A stretch of 64,000 nt of DNA from the NCBI GenBank assembly GCA_029747015.1, contig JAKOGI010000835.1, positions 293,501-357,500 on the forward strand. The letters run 5' to 3'. This DNA comes from Carnegiea gigantea (lineage: Eukaryota > Streptophyta > Magnoliopsida > Caryophyllales > Cactaceae). Of the stretch, positions 1 to 11,856 are shown one piece after another. The translations under genes and the position numbers were made by a program. How positions within the stretch are numbered: the stretch's first letter is position 1; each line of letters begins with the position of its first letter. The notes below the pieces were generated by a model. That model was given only the letters and a program-made list of their open reading frames with translations, was not told the DNA's origin and searched no databases.

Positions 1-2952
1 TGCTTTATTATAAACAGGATGAGGGTTTGTCCGCATGCAAATTTTGTGGACATGCAAGACAATTACCAAAGAATTCCAACCAACGAGGTCATAAGGATGT
101 TTCATGTGCTAAACTGCACTACTTTCCTTTAATCCCAAGATTGCAACGACTGTATGCCTCAAAAAGGACTGCCGTCCACATGAGATGGCATCATGAGCAA
201 TGCCAAGGATCGAGTGTTCTCCGACATCTGTCGGATGAATTAGCTTGGAAGCATTTCGACCAAAAATATCCAAATTTTACAGCAGAGCCTCGGAATGTAA
301 GGTTAGGTCTTTGTGCTGATGGTTTCACACCATTTTCCATACCTAGAAGATTGTATTCTGTGTGGCCAATTGTTGTTACACCTTATAACTTGCCTCCAGA
401 TATATGTATGACCACTTCATACATGTTTTTAAGTTGTATTATTCCGGGTCCAATAAATCCGACGAACAGAATTGATGTGTACTTGCAACCCTTAATTGAT
501 GAGTTGAAAATGCGGTGGGATATTGGGGTAGATACATTTGATGTTTCATGCGGAAAAACTTTTAGATTGCATGCTACGTTGATGTGGACAATTAATGATT
601 TTCTCGCCTATGGTATGTTGTCCGATTGGAGTACTCATGGGTTGTTAGCATGTCCGGTTTGTATGCACCAAAATTGTGCATTCCAGTCACAGCATGGATG
701 AAGGCCATCTTGGTTCGATTGTCATTGTCAGTTCTTGCCTCAGAATCATTGTTTTAGATCTAACAAAGTTGCTTTTTGTAAAGGAAAGAACATACACGTT
801 GACCCTCCCCAAAGGATTTCTGGTGAAATGTTGTCTGATATAGTATCGATATTGCCTAAAGTGACTACAGATGTACATTTTCAGATTCCCTCATTTGAGA
901 AAAATGAACATAACTGGACAAAGTAAAGTATCTTTTGGGAGTTGCCTTATTGGAAGCATCAACTTATGAGGCATAACCTCGAAGTTATGCATATTGAGAG
1001 AAACTTCAGTGGAAATATTATAAACACAGTGATGGATGTTTCGGAAAAAACAAAGGATGATATAAAAGTAAGAATGGATATGTCTATTATGTGCAGTAGG
1101 GAAGAGTTGAACTTGGCTACAAGAGGGTCCACTGATAGATTGTATAAACCGAAAGCCAAGTTTGCACTGTCGTTACCTTAAAAAAGGGCTGTCTGCCAAT
1201 GGTTGCGGGAGGTTCATGTGCCTGATGGTTATTACTCTAATGTGGGAAATTGGGTGGATTCATCTAACGCAAAATTCCAAAATATGAAAAGTCATGATCA
1301 TCATGTATTTTTGAAGAATCTTCTTCCAGTAGCTTTTGCCGCTCTTCCGGAAGATATTTTGGGACCCTTAGTCGAATTGAGTGAATTTTTCAGAAAACTA
1401 TGCTCCAGTGAGTTACATGTTAGCATGCTTGAAGAGATGAATAAGAACATTGCTATAATTCTTTGTAAATTGGAGACAGTTTTCCCTCCTAGTTTTTGGA
1501 ATGTCATGGAACATTGCCCCATTCATTTAGCCGAAGAAGCTTTGTTAGATGATCCTGTTCAATATCGATGGATGTATCCTTTTGAGAGATATTTTGGTTG
1601 GTTGAAGCTTACGGCAAAGAACAAAGCTCGTGTAGAGGCATTTATGGTTCAGGCATACTTAGCATTTGAGATTAAACATTTCACTGAGTATTATTTTCAA
1701 TCAAGCTTCTATTGCCTAAGTATTGGGCGTAATGAGGGTATGCGACAACTCGAACCACAAATGCCAACTCTTTCGGTGTTCAATCGTAAGGGTACTTCAT
1801 TTGGGAATCGAGGAAAAAGATATCTTACTGAGCCGGAGTACCGTATCACTCACCTTCACATTTTACTGAATTGTGATGAAGTGCAACCATATTTGGAGTA
1901 AGTTTATCAGTTACTGAAAGTTTCATTGGAATACTTAATGATTGTTGAGTAATTAAATAATTTCAATCGTGAAATAATACAGTTGGTTCAGACATCAATT
2001 TCGCGGCCATAATCCAAACGCAAGTGATGTGGAAGTTGACTTGTTTATCCAGGCAAATTTTGCATAGTGGTTTGAGTATAATGTAAGTAATTTTTCATAA
2101 CTAATCTTCAATTCCTACAAAATATTTTGTAACTCTAAAGAGAATTATCTTCTTTTTTCTTCATAGGTCAATTCTTACCAGGTGTTTAATGATGAGAGGC
2201 AAGATTTTTTGGTGAACTTATCTCATGGACTAATTATGGTAGTCGAATGTTTTTCTGGGTATAAAGTTAATGGTTATCGGTTTCATACCAATGCTAGAAA
2301 TGAAGGTAAAGCCACATATAATTGTGGCGTGTGTGTCAAAGGAGTTGGCAAAGGTGATGAAGTATCAAGGGATTATTATGGCATACTTCATGAAATTATT
2401 CGTGCTGAATTTACGGGTGAACCAATTAAAAAATGTGTACTTTTTAATTATCAGTGGTTTGACCCAGATGTTCCTTGGGGGCTACGTTATCCTAAATTTA
2501 CCCCATATCCTGAGGTTAATCATACTAGACATTCCAGAAAGTTTGACCAATTCATATTTACTGATACTGCAATCCGAGTAGTATATCTTAAGTACCCTGA
2601 GGGGATACCAGGAAAAGCGAATTCGTGGGTAGCTATACCGAACAAACCTCGTGGTATCCCTAAAGATAAGGATAATCTAGAACTTGCTTATCAATAGTTA
2701 GGAATGACAACCATGAATGTGGATAACGTAATAGCCACAACATTATTCGATGAAACTGCACAACCTGATGATATTGATGGACATGATTGGGGTGATGATC
2801 ATGATGGGAATGGTGAACATGATGATGGTGATGAAGAGGATAAAGAAGGTGAATGGGAGGATGAAGCTGAAGACACTGATGATGATGATGAAGGAGATAT
2901 GACATTACAAAGTGATGATGATGATGATGATGATGTGTCCCACAATGGTTGA
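1..2952 (+). pseudogene. CACTA Tnp2 transposase, nonsense-mutated, 5' partial
   Basis: One reading frame (codons starting at 3, 6, 9...) runs from the window edge to about 1905 and encodes, in order, a CxFCG zinc-like motif, the Transposase_21 core (GLCADGFTPF, then WPIVVTPYNLPP, IPGP, VYLQPLIDEL, WTINDF, GMLSDWSTHG), an HNLEVMHIE block and DUF4218 (LPVAFAALPEDI, ILCKLETVFPPSFW, YRWMYPFERY). The frame is broken only by stops at 699-701 (TGA), 924-926 (TAA) and 1179-1181 (TAA). A donor-like GTAAGT follows at about 1899, a small exon lies at 1983-2083, and DUF4216 is at 2167-2694 (YYGILHEII, KKCVLFNYQWFDP, VNHTRHSRKF). A fourth stop (TAG, 2695-2697) separates DUF4216 from an in-frame Asp/Glu-rich tail ending at 2952. 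The family protein binds element ends and cuts DNA; this copy cannot make it. Confidence 0.88.
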
Positions 2953-3114
2953 TTTAATCTTTTAGTTGTATGGATATTTATGCATGTGTATGTACTTTTT
3001 TTTAATTGCAAGCTAGGAAAAACAATTGTATATATGTACTGTAATTTTTTCACTGACCATACTATGAATATTTACGCTGTTGTATTTTGTTTTTATTTTG
3101 TTCTTATTTATTAG

Positions 3115-4803
3115 ATGTCTGGAGTCAATGGTGGACGTGATCGAGGTCGAACGGTTAGGAATGATACGGGTAGAGGAGCACCACAACCGACCCTACAGCA
3201 TGATCCTACTGATCAAAACTGTGAAACAAACTCCTTCAGTAGAATGTTTGGAGGTTTTCTTGATCCAACTCAACCATTCGGAAATTATTTTGGTAGCATG
3301 AATGAGCAACCACATATGCAACCACCTTTTTTTGGTGCAGGTACGCAGCCACCAATCTAACCCAATATTCCTTACATCGGTAGTACTTCAGCTACCCATT
3401 AGGTTATCAATAGTTTGGCACCGTTAGTCCATATTACAACAGTAATCAGATTATTGGTCAACCTAGAATGCCAAGCCACTCAGTCCACAACGAAGGGGTC
3501 CAAAATGAAGGGGTAGGAAGAGATAGACAAAATCCTGCACCTCATAGTGAAACTGCAAGTACAAATAATAAAATATATTTACAACCTGATGGTGATACGT
3601 AAGTTCATTATAAATTTTCTAATTTCTTCAATAATCATATTCTTTTAATGGGTACAGTAATTACATTTAACAAATTCTTTTTTTGTTCTTAGTTTTGTTC
3701 CATATCAGGGCGTAGTTCAAAAAATTGTTGAAAGCTTTGCAGATAAGTACCCACGTCCTTGGACCACGTGGGGGAAAGTTCCACAATCTCAGAGAGACAT
3801 ATGGTTTAATGAGTTCAAGGTTAATTTTCTGTACAACGAATTTAAAAGTCATCATTAGATTGTTTGAGATGTTTACTAATATACTTCAACTTTGTCACAG
3901 AAACACTACTACTGTCATTCAGACAGTGAAATCCAGATACGACGTAACTTCGAGTACAGAGGTGCAACTCGACTTAGGGACATTCTTGGATATGCCAGGA
4001 AGTACAACACAAAGGTGAAGTGGTTACCACCTATTGTTTGGAATGAGATGCTAAAACATTAGAGTGAGGATGACAAGTTTAAGAAATTGAGTCAACAAAA
4101 TAAAAAGAATAGATTGAGCAATGCAGAAGGTTTTGGTCCTTCGTTGCATACATGTGGCTCAATTCCGATTAGTGAAAGGAAAAGGCGTCTGGTGAGTAAT
4201 GTGATTATTAATAAGTGTATTTTTGATATATAATGTATGGTAAGGATTGAGGTTTTGATCCTTCTTTACATTTGATCACTCGTTACATACCTATTTTTTG
4301 TAGGCCAAAGCATTAGGTAGGGAACTCATATGTGGGGAACTGTTTAAGGACACACACTGCAAGGTCAAAGACAAAACTTTCGTTGATAAAAAATCTGCAA
4401 AAAAATATGTAAGCTTGGCACCATTTATTAAGAGATTATTCATATGTTATAATTATTGGTTTAGTATGAACTAGCTTTATTTTTGACAACTTTCAGGAGG
4501 ATCATCACAACAAATGGGAGGAGTACACTCAAGTTGCAACTCAAGGGGCTCCCAACTGCCCCCTATGACTCCAGAAGAGTTTTGGGTTAAAGAAAATCTA
4601 GACAAAAAAGCCGTGTATACGGTTTTTGGCACGGAGGGGTTCAAGTTGAAGAAATCAGTTACAATTGCAGCTGCACGTCACTCATCAGCTGAGCATTTTG
4701 ATCCAAGAGAGCAAGTGCAACTCCTCAATCAGAGCATTACCAAACAAGTAGAGGCTATAAGTCAAATTGTCAAGAAACAGGGGGAAGACAAAGCGCATTA
4801 TTA
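3115..4803 (+). pseudogene. CACTA second gene (Transposase_24 / Ptta-like), broken
   Basis: This resembles the TnpA-type partner gene of CACTA elements. The first exon (3115-3357) encodes a Gly/Gln/Pro-rich low-complexity stretch ending in a stop. An exon at 3699-3820 has WTTWGKVPQSQRDIWFNEF before a GT donor. After an acceptor near 3900 comes KHYYCHSDSEIQ, RRNFEYRGATRLRDILG, KWLPPIVWNEML, a stop at 4062-4064 in place of the usual Trp, then NKKNRLSNAEG and HTCGSIPISERKRRL, a typical Transposase_24 signature. Further exons lie at 4303-4408 (ELFKDTHCK, FVDKKSA) and from 4498. A one-base frame change near 4559 separates WEEYTQVATQGAPNCPL from the EEFW and Gln-rich C-terminal part. The exon layout is read from splice-like borders. 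Confidence 0.72.
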
Positions 4804-5149
4804 AAAAAGTTTTAAGATTTCTTAAAAGACAAAGTGCAGGTTCTTCCAGCCAAATCAACCTGAACCCTGATGATGAGGAGGACTCCCAAAATGACAACGA
4901 TGATCCTACAAATTTATCTGATTCTGATTAATTTATATGATCTGCATGTAGATCCAAAACAATTATGTTTGGTGGATGTCATGATTAATTTTTAATGTAG
5001 TACATTTTATTTTGAGATATAAAAATTTATATTCGGTAATTATTACATATATTGTATGTGATGATCGTGTCGTGACATATTTAAGTTTTTTATTTGTTTT
5101 TGAGGACCAAAAATTTTGTAAAACCAAAATTTTTTTTTGAGGGGAGAAG

Positions 5150-5394
5150 AAAATTCAGTCGGATTTTCCGACGTCTTCCCCTCTGCAAATTGGCCTGCTT
5201 CAAAATCCTTGTCCAACGGATATTACGACGGGGTGTTTCCGTCGGAAATACCGTCGGATTCCGTCAGAAACCGTCAGATATTTTTCTGCGACGAGCTGAA
5301 TCCCGATGGGGTATTTCGTGTCGTATTTTCCGTCGGAAAGCGATTTTTCCGTCGGTAATTCCGTCGCAGATCAGATGTATTCTTGTGAAGAGTG
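5150..5394 (+). repeat. CACTA subterminal repeats and degenerate 3' terminus
   Basis: Between 5155 and 5368 the trinucleotide-like units TCCGTCGG, CCGTCGGA, TTCCGACG and CCGTCGCA recur about ten times in both orientations, unlike the AT-rich flanks. Such motifs are bound by the element-encoded TnpA-like protein in En/Spm. The cluster ends at the TTCTTGTG terminus at 5380-5394. Confidence 0.75.
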
Positions 5395-6568
5395 TATTAT
5401 CTCTCTTTCTCCCCTTGAAAAAGTTTATCAATTAATGCATGCAAGCTAATTCATAGAGGGAGTAAAGTGTCATAATATCTCCACTATTATAATGATCACA
5501 TACATATAAGAGTATTCATAGGAAGCAATAGTATCCCTTTCGAAATAATTCATTATGGGCTAGAGTACATCACTTGATCTATTCCGAAATTAATCTCATA
5601 ACAAATCAATGGCTAAATAAGTAAATAGTTATCATGAATCACATAGCCACATATATAGATTAATTACAAGATTTAACAAGGAAAGTGGGCTATATTGTAT
5701 GTAATAATTAATTCAAGGCCATCGCAAAATGCAGGTTCAGGGAAAACTCATATATGAAATATTTTACCCAAAAAAATATATGTATGAGATCTAATGTATA
5801 TTCTGTAAGCTTAAAATAAATTTTTACTCTTTTATGTTTCACAAATAATGATAAGTGCGTTGGAATGAGCCGAAACAAAGCATGTCAAGATCACATCTCA
5901 TAACATATCAATGCAAAAATATTGGAGAATCAAGATGCAATCTCGTGCAAACACATGTAAGCACTATAAATCGCAACTTCAGTTTTTGTCCATTTTCCCA
6001 AATTCATAGAAGACCATATGTAGGAATAACTGTGTAAAGCATATGATAATTATTAATGACAATTATCACAAGAAATAACTCATGCACTAATATGAAAAGT
6101 AAGGACTAATGGACCAAAAGCAATATCACGAGTGGCTAGTATAAGAGATGATCTGCCACAAGATCTCCAAATACATGCATATAATATAGATTCTCAAATA
6201 GATGAACTTAAGATCTTAATCTCAAGTTGTGTAAGGCTTTTATTGGATCGATGAAGGCATAATCATAATTGTAATAAGAGTATGAACACCTTGCAAAGAC
6301 AATAATGATAATGATTTATTCCCCCCTAAACTTTGGACTTATAAATGGAAAAATATGTAGGATAGAATTATTAAAAAAATAGAACTTGCTTAAGTTTTTC
6401 CTTAGGCAATTCATCACTTACCACTTATAGGATTTTTCTTTGGGTCACTCCAACCAAATTTTGTGCCTTAAAATTTTTCGAGATTTTAAAGGTTAGTGAA
6501 TTTTCTTTGACTTTTCTATGAAGATGTGTGAAGAACTTTTCATGCAATTGTCTAGTCTTCATCAACTT
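5395..6568. other. AT-rich stretch without recognisable feature
   Basis: No ORF with family signatures, RNA gene or clear repeat pair was seen. A run of C with flanking purine complement at 6320-6328 (CCCCCC) could be a polypurine tract on the - strand for the neighbouring Copia fragment, but no matching LTR start follows it. Confidence 0.4.
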
Positions 6569-7398
6569 CTACAAAAATAAATTTCTTGACCAAGAGATTT
6601 GTACCCATTTTCTTTTGGGTTCATAGTGGTTAGGAGTAGGAGATAATAATAAGGTTGATAATTTTTTCTTTTTAACCTTGATAGACATTCTTGATTTGAC
6701 ACCATACTCAGAAACTTTTGAAGCGTATGTATCCATTTTAGTATTCAAATCAATAGGATCAAGGCAATATAGTGAAAAATAATCAACTAAACCTTTTACC
6801 TCATCTTTCTCATTTTCTAAATTCGGCGGCCATGGAGAGTCTTGTTCTTGTATTGCTTGAATTTGTTCCTTTATTGCCATTGGCTCTCTTTGCTGAACAC
6901 TCTCATTGTTGTACTCAGTCATACAAGTTTGTAAATAACCATCTTCCTCGATATTTTGAATTTCTTTAATGGTATTAGTCATTTCACATTGCTCTTTGTG
7001 TGAATCATTGCCATCTCCAATAGTATGGATTGCAGATTCTTTGATATCCTTCTGTTCAAGTATATTAGAACCTGAAACTCTTTCATTAGTACCATATGAA
7101 CAATAAAGATAATCATAAATCTCTTTGGCATTTTTACAATGAAAAACATATTCACAAATATTAATAGAAAGGACACAATATAGCATATTAATGGCTTTAG
7201 AATTTTTTATCATCATCTTGTAATCATCATTGGTAAACTGATCCTTTGATTTTTCAATGACAATTGGACCTTTCTTGATAATCTCCAACGATCAAGATCT
7301 TTGTGCTTAACATAGAGTTCCATGATTTTCTGCCACCAAAAATAATTAGTACCTAGGAAAAGAGGTGAACAATCAAAATGAAGATTATAACCAGCCAT
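6569..7398 (-). pseudogene. Copia gag, frameshifted, odd C-terminus
   Basis: The N-terminal reading from 7398 has the UBN2/DUF4219-like opening FLGTNYFWWQKIMELYVKHKDLDRW. It shifts frame near 7285 into EIIKKGPIVIE, DDYKMMIKNSKAINMLYC and EYVFHCKNAKEIYDYL, which is a Copia gag core. Such proteins form the retrotransposon nucleocapsid. The last 150 or so residues (Gln/Glu-rich, then PWPPNLENEKDEVKGLVDYF and a Lys-rich tail) do not look like gag and contain no zinc knuckle, so a different sequence may be joined here. The frame ends at 6569. Confidence 0.65.
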
Positions 7399-7448
7399 GG
7401 AATCGAAGCGATTAGATGGTTAAGTCTCAAGATAATAGCACCCACTCT

Positions 7449-8671
7449 GATACAATTAAAGATTTAGATCACCCTAGAGGGGGGTGAACAGGGTGATTGC
7501 CAAAAAAAAAAATTAAAATTCAAAGCAAATGCGTAATAAAATTGAGACAACGCGCTGGGATATTTTAACGAGGTTGGGCCTCAATTAGGCTTAAGTCTCT
7601 GCATAGAGCTATCCAACTCTAGGATTCAATACTCTACTTTTTTTATTAAGATGAACTCTCAACAATCTCTTAAAACCACCTTATTCTAGAGATCCCAATC
7701 ACTTAAACCAACCTCTTAATTTAAGTTCGAGGGGAGTTAACCTCACAAACTCTGAGTTCACTCCTTAATAATTCTTTTCATCTCAGATCTTTGATCTCAA
7801 AAGAAAGCTCAGTATAATAACTCAATGTGTATTCTCAATGCTTTTTCTCACTTGCTTGCTTTTGATGCTTGCTCTTGCTCATGTGGTTACTATCTGTAGC
7901 CTTGCAAGTCGTGAACTAAAATAGCCAATAAGGAAGTTTCTGTTAGAATATCCTGAAATTTGATTTCAGGCCCTTGAAATATAATCTCTAGATTTTGATT
8001 TGATTTTCTTATGAGCTGAATATTCTGATTTGATCTTCTCTACAAATCAGGCATGTTGGATATGCTGCACATGATATTTTTCTTGCACATCATGTCAATA
8101 ATCTCTTAAAATGAGCAGCAAGAGATTTCAAATATCACTTTGATATTATTTTGCAAATGAAAGTTGTATCTTATTTAGTAGAATACATAAGTTAACCTAG
8201 CAAGATCAAATCATATAAGATTGAAGCAAGGCAATATTATCTTTAAGTGATCTTACATGATTCTCAAGTTTGAAATTCAAATTTGAATAGGCTAGAGCAT
8301 ATTCTCTTATCAAATAAAATCTTTAGATATTAGATGATACCCACATATTTTTGTATCCATAAACAAATATTAGGATAGACAACTTAATCCAATCAAATCT
8401 GTTAATGTTATTTACTTAGATTATATGGATAAATATCCATGGAAACTCAATATTCTATCATATCACTTCCATTAATAATCAATCAAAGCTTTTTCATCCA
8501 AGACTTAAACTATTCAAGTGCTAAGCCCATGTTTTAATCAAGCAAGTAACCAATTTGATGAATTAGACCAATAAGAACGTTATATGTGAAACTGACAAAT
8601 AAGATAAATGTTCAATAAACGGCTATTTCATATATAATTATTATCCACATTGTTTGTTATCATCAAAATCA
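7449..8671 (-). repeat. LTR of Copia RLC-A
   Basis: The - strand start TGATTTTGATGATAACAAA at 8653-8671 and the end near 7449, next to CACCCCCCTCTAGGGTGATC (7466-7485), fit long dicot Copia LTRs; the length is about 1.2 kb. The lower boundary is approximate because the primer-site region is degenerate. No partner LTR is in the window. Confidence 0.55.
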
Positions 8672-8689
8672 TTATGTGACTCCTAGAGT

Positions 8690-9126
8690 CAATAAAAACG
8701 ACAATCGATTTTAATATGTTTGGTGTATTCATGGAAGACCGGATTCTTTGTAATATGAACCGTAGCCTGACTATCACAAAACAAATGTATAGCTCACACA
8801 GGAAGCGCACACAATGAGGCGAGAAGCCTTTAACCGTACTAGTTCACCGGTCACGGCCGCCATAGAATCATACTCTACTTAGGCAGAGGATCTTGAAATA
8901 GTAATTTGCCTCTTAGCCTTCCATGAAATGATAGAACCTCCAAGGTGACCAAATATCCAGTCAACGAGCGTCTTGTAAGTAGATAAGCACCCCAGTCAGA
9001 ATTACAAAAGGCCAATAAATGTGGATCTGTATTCGCATGAAGCAGTATGTCATAATCTAGTGAACCCTTGATGTAATGTAACACCTTGCCTGCTGCCGCC
9101 ATATGTTCTTGGCAGGGAGCTTGCAT
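8690..9126 (-). pseudogene. RLC-B RNase H, truncated and frameshifted
   Basis: The reading 9126-8875 gives MAAAGKVLHYIKG and FCNSDWGAYLLTRRSLTGYL, the Copia RNase H start (normally SDSDWAGC.DTRRS). Further pieces of the domain are found in other frames: a [19 protein letters not shown] stretch at 8700-8800, ending in IDCRF at about 8690. The last part of RNase H, the polypurine tract and the 3' LTR are absent. Confidence 0.75.
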
Positions 9127-9156
9127 GAACTGAGACAGAATATAGACTACATAACA

Positions 9157-10000
9157 TTAATCAAAATGGGTAATGGTAAGATAGATTAATCTGCCAACAT
9201 ATCGTCCATATCTTGCAATGTCATCCAGATGTAATCTAGTAGCAAGTGCTAATCTATAATTTTCTTCGATAGGGGTATCACTAGGCTTAGCACCCAGAAG
9301 CCCACACTCATCAACGATCTCCAGGGCATATTGATGCTGGCCAAGGAATAATCCCTTGGGTCCACAGGCTACCTCAATCCCAAGGAAGTACTTCAGTGGT
9401 CTAAGGTCCTTGATGCTGAAGTGTGCAAGAAGATAGCTCTTGAACTCATTGCTAGTGTGGGCGTCATTACTACACAAAACAATATTGTCAATATATACTA
9501 GTAAAGCAATGAAAACATCCCCTTTTCTGTAAGTAAAAAGAGAATAGCCTGCATAGGAGTGAACAAATCCACGTTCCCGAAGCTTGGTGGAAAGCTTAGC
9601 AAACCAGTGATGCGGCGCATGATGGAGCCCATAAAGGGATTTTTGAAGTCTGCATACCTTGCTGGGAGTTCTGCATATGAGCCCAAGTGGTAAAGTCATG
9701 TAGACCTCATCATCTAAATCTCCATGTAAAAATTCCTTATTAACGTCCAATTGTAGCAACTCCCATCCCTTAGAAACTGCCACATACAGAAAGCATTAAA
9801 CACTAGCCATCTCAGCCATTGGAGTCAACATCTCGTTATAATGGAACCCTTCAACCTGATGGTCACCACGAATAACTAAGCGGGCCTTGAATTGTTGGAC
9901 TGCTTCATCTGAATTGTACTTGCCCGATAGAACCACTTATAGCTGATAGGCTTCTTCCCAGGTGGCAAATCTTGCAAAAGCCAAGTTTAATTCCTCTCTA
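9157..10000 (-). pseudogene. RLC-B reverse transcriptase, inactive
   Basis: The 208-residue open stretch ending at 9157 contains SKGWELLQLDVNKEFLHGDL, KVCRLQKSLYGLHHAPHHWF and FLGIEVA, the Copia RT (RVT_2) core. The catalytic YVDD box reads YIDN (LLVYIDNIVL), so the second catalytic Asp is lost. More upstream RT sequence (EGFHYNEM, KARLVIRGDHQ) continues in broken frames to about 10000. The sister element RLC-E keeps YVDD, so the loss is specific to this copy. Confidence 0.85.
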
Positions 10001-10650
10001 GAGCCTAAATCTCTTTTGTCATCGCTGCCCTCCATCGAGGGTCCTTAATCATTTTATGATACTGCCTTAGCTCTGTCACTTTAGTAATAGCAGCTAGGAA
10101 ATCTTTACGATAAACAGAAAAATTAGCGCTTGTGACATAATTTGCAATTGGATAAGGCGTACCTCAGGATTCTTCTTAGAGCTAGTGCGCAAGCCAGACG
10201 GGTTCCGTAATGCAGATAGTGTAACGAATTAGTCCTCAAGGTGGGCTGGTGGTTTTCGATCCCGTGAAGTTCTTCCATTTAATAGCCTGAATCCATTGTG
10301 GCAATGGGCGTGCTGGGCTCGGTGAGCAGATTAGGCGCTATCTCTTGGTCCTGTGCTGCAGGTTGTTGTATTGGCCTACCCCTACTTCATATGGGCCGAA
10401 TTTCACAACTCTTCTTTACTTCCTGCTCTCCAGACTGCTGAAGTGGGCTGCGAGTCTGTGTGCGGGCTGGGCCCAATTCGCAATTCCCCCTAGCTTCCTG
10501 CTTTCCAGACTGTTGCAGTAGGTTATGAGTCTGCACGCTGGCTAGGCCCTGCAAGTCACGACTCCTCCTTTCTGGCTGTACTTTTTGCTATTGGGCCAGA
10601 GTAAGAAAATCTTCATTCGGCCTATATCTATTCTCTAGTACCTCGATAGG
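10001..10650 (-). other. RLC-B linker between integrase and RT
   Basis: This lies where Copia polyproteins have a poorly conserved, Ser/Pro/Gln-rich linker between the integrase C-terminus and RT. Recurrent - strand Gln/Ser/Pro codons and local GC enrichment fit that. Many stops are present and no domain can be called. Confidence 0.5.
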
Positions 10651-11581
10651 CTACCGTAGAGCACCTGGATCTGCTGATTCACCTTTTTTTTGTGTTGCAA
10701 AGGGAAATTGATTTTCACATAAAATCACATCTTTCCTCACAAATATTTCATATGTCTCCAAGTCACACACTCTCCATCCCTTTTTGCCAAATGGATTTCC
10801 AAGAAACACACGCTGCCTGTTCCTTGATGCAAATTTATCTTTCAACCTTGGGTTATTCCGAGCAAAACACAAACTGTCAAATACTCATATCTCATTAAAC
10901 GAAGGCTTGTATCCATAAAGAATCTCACAAGGTGATTTCCCTTTTGGCAATTTGGTTGGGGTTTAGTTGATTAAATAAGTTGCTGTGAGCAAAGATTTCC
11001 CCACAAAAGTGTATTGGCAAATGTGCTTGGAACTTAAGAGCCCTAGCCACATTTAAAATGTCATGGTGCTTACGTTCCGCCCTTGCATTTTTTTGGGGTG
11101 TGTCCACACAACTGCTCTCTTAAGATGCCATGCTCAAAATAGAATTCCTGCATGGGTCTCAGAGTAAACTCCAAACCATTGTCACTCCTAACCACTTTCA
11201 CTTTACTGTTAATAGGGTTTTCACCATGACTATGAATCCCTTTAACAACTTACTTACTTTAATTCTATCTTTCATAAAATATACCCAAGTAGCCCTGCTA
11301 GTATCATCAATGATACTGAGAAAATAGTGTGCTTCACACAAGGAAGGAATTCTATAAGGACTCCAAATATCGCAATGTATTAAATCAAAAAGATTCTTTG
11401 CATTACTTTTACTAATGTGAAATTGATTACGAGCATGTCTCGCTTGAAAACAAATTTCACAATTATCATCTTTATTTCCATCTTTACTACATGCTACTCC
11501 TAGACTATGAGGAAGGAAAGATAGTACCACTTGATAGATGCCCAAGGCACCTATGCCACAAATATCTCGCATCCACTGCAT
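10651..11581 (-). pseudogene. RLC-B integrase, several frames
   Basis: The - strand pieces are 11581-11198 (CEICFQARHARNQFHISKS zinc-binding end, then LIHCDIWSPYRIPSL with the first catalytic Asp, and YFLSIIDDTSRATWVYF), 11107-10925 (QKNARAERKHHDILNVARAL with the catalytic Glu) and 10872-10651 (CFARNNPRLKDKFASRNRQRVFLGNPFGKKGW, the C-terminal fold). At least two frameshifts separate them. Confidence 0.82.
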
Positions 11582-11856
11582 TCACTTGTCTTGGCAATGA
11601 ATTCTTGTAATAATAAACCCCGTCTTGTTGCTTACCTGATCCAATCAGAGTCCTCGAAGTGTGATTCTGTATCATACAAATATGTCACTGCGCAATTTAA
11701 CTATTTACATAATTTAGAAACTGAGACAAGATTGTAATTTACTTTTGGTACACATAGGACATTTTCTAATTTTAGTCCTTTTTCCAAGGCTATCGAACCT
11801 TTTAATTTCACATGCCATGGTATACATTCTATTCGGATGTTTGATTACCATGGGTG

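Larger units (their letters stand above)
1..5394 (+). mobile_element. CACTA (En/Spm) transposon, 5' part outside window
   Basis: Two element genes lie in tandem on the + strand: a Tnp2 transposase (to about 2952) and a Transposase_24/Ptta-like gene (3115-4803). They are followed by a dense cluster of short CCGTCGG/CCGACGG motifs (5150-5370), as expected of CACTA subterminal repeats. The right end is placed at 5380-5394, where TTCTTGTGAAGAGTG resembles the usual TTCTTGTAGTG CACTA terminus with a few changes. The 5' end and the 3-bp target duplication cannot be checked because the left end is outside the window. Four nonsense codons in Tnp2 mean this copy is not autonomous. Confidence 0.88.
6569..8671 (-). 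mobile_element. Truncated Copia element RLC-A (LTR + gag)
   Basis: On the - strand an LTR begins at 8671 with TGATTTTGATGATAACAAA, a start common to many dicot Copia LTRs, and runs to about 7449. It is followed by a degenerate tRNA-Met primer site (TGTATCAGAG near 7444-7453) and by a Copia-type gag (7398 downward). No protease, integrase or RT follows, so the element is truncated. It abuts the broken RNase H of RLC-B: the RNase H reading of that element stops being recognisable close to the LTR edge. RLC-A therefore probably inserted into RLC-B and the two then shared a deletion. Confidence 0.62.

Noticed and set aside
2660..3053. His-rich or Ser-rich - strand proteins
   Set aside because: They are antisense to the Asp/Glu-rich tail of Tnp2.
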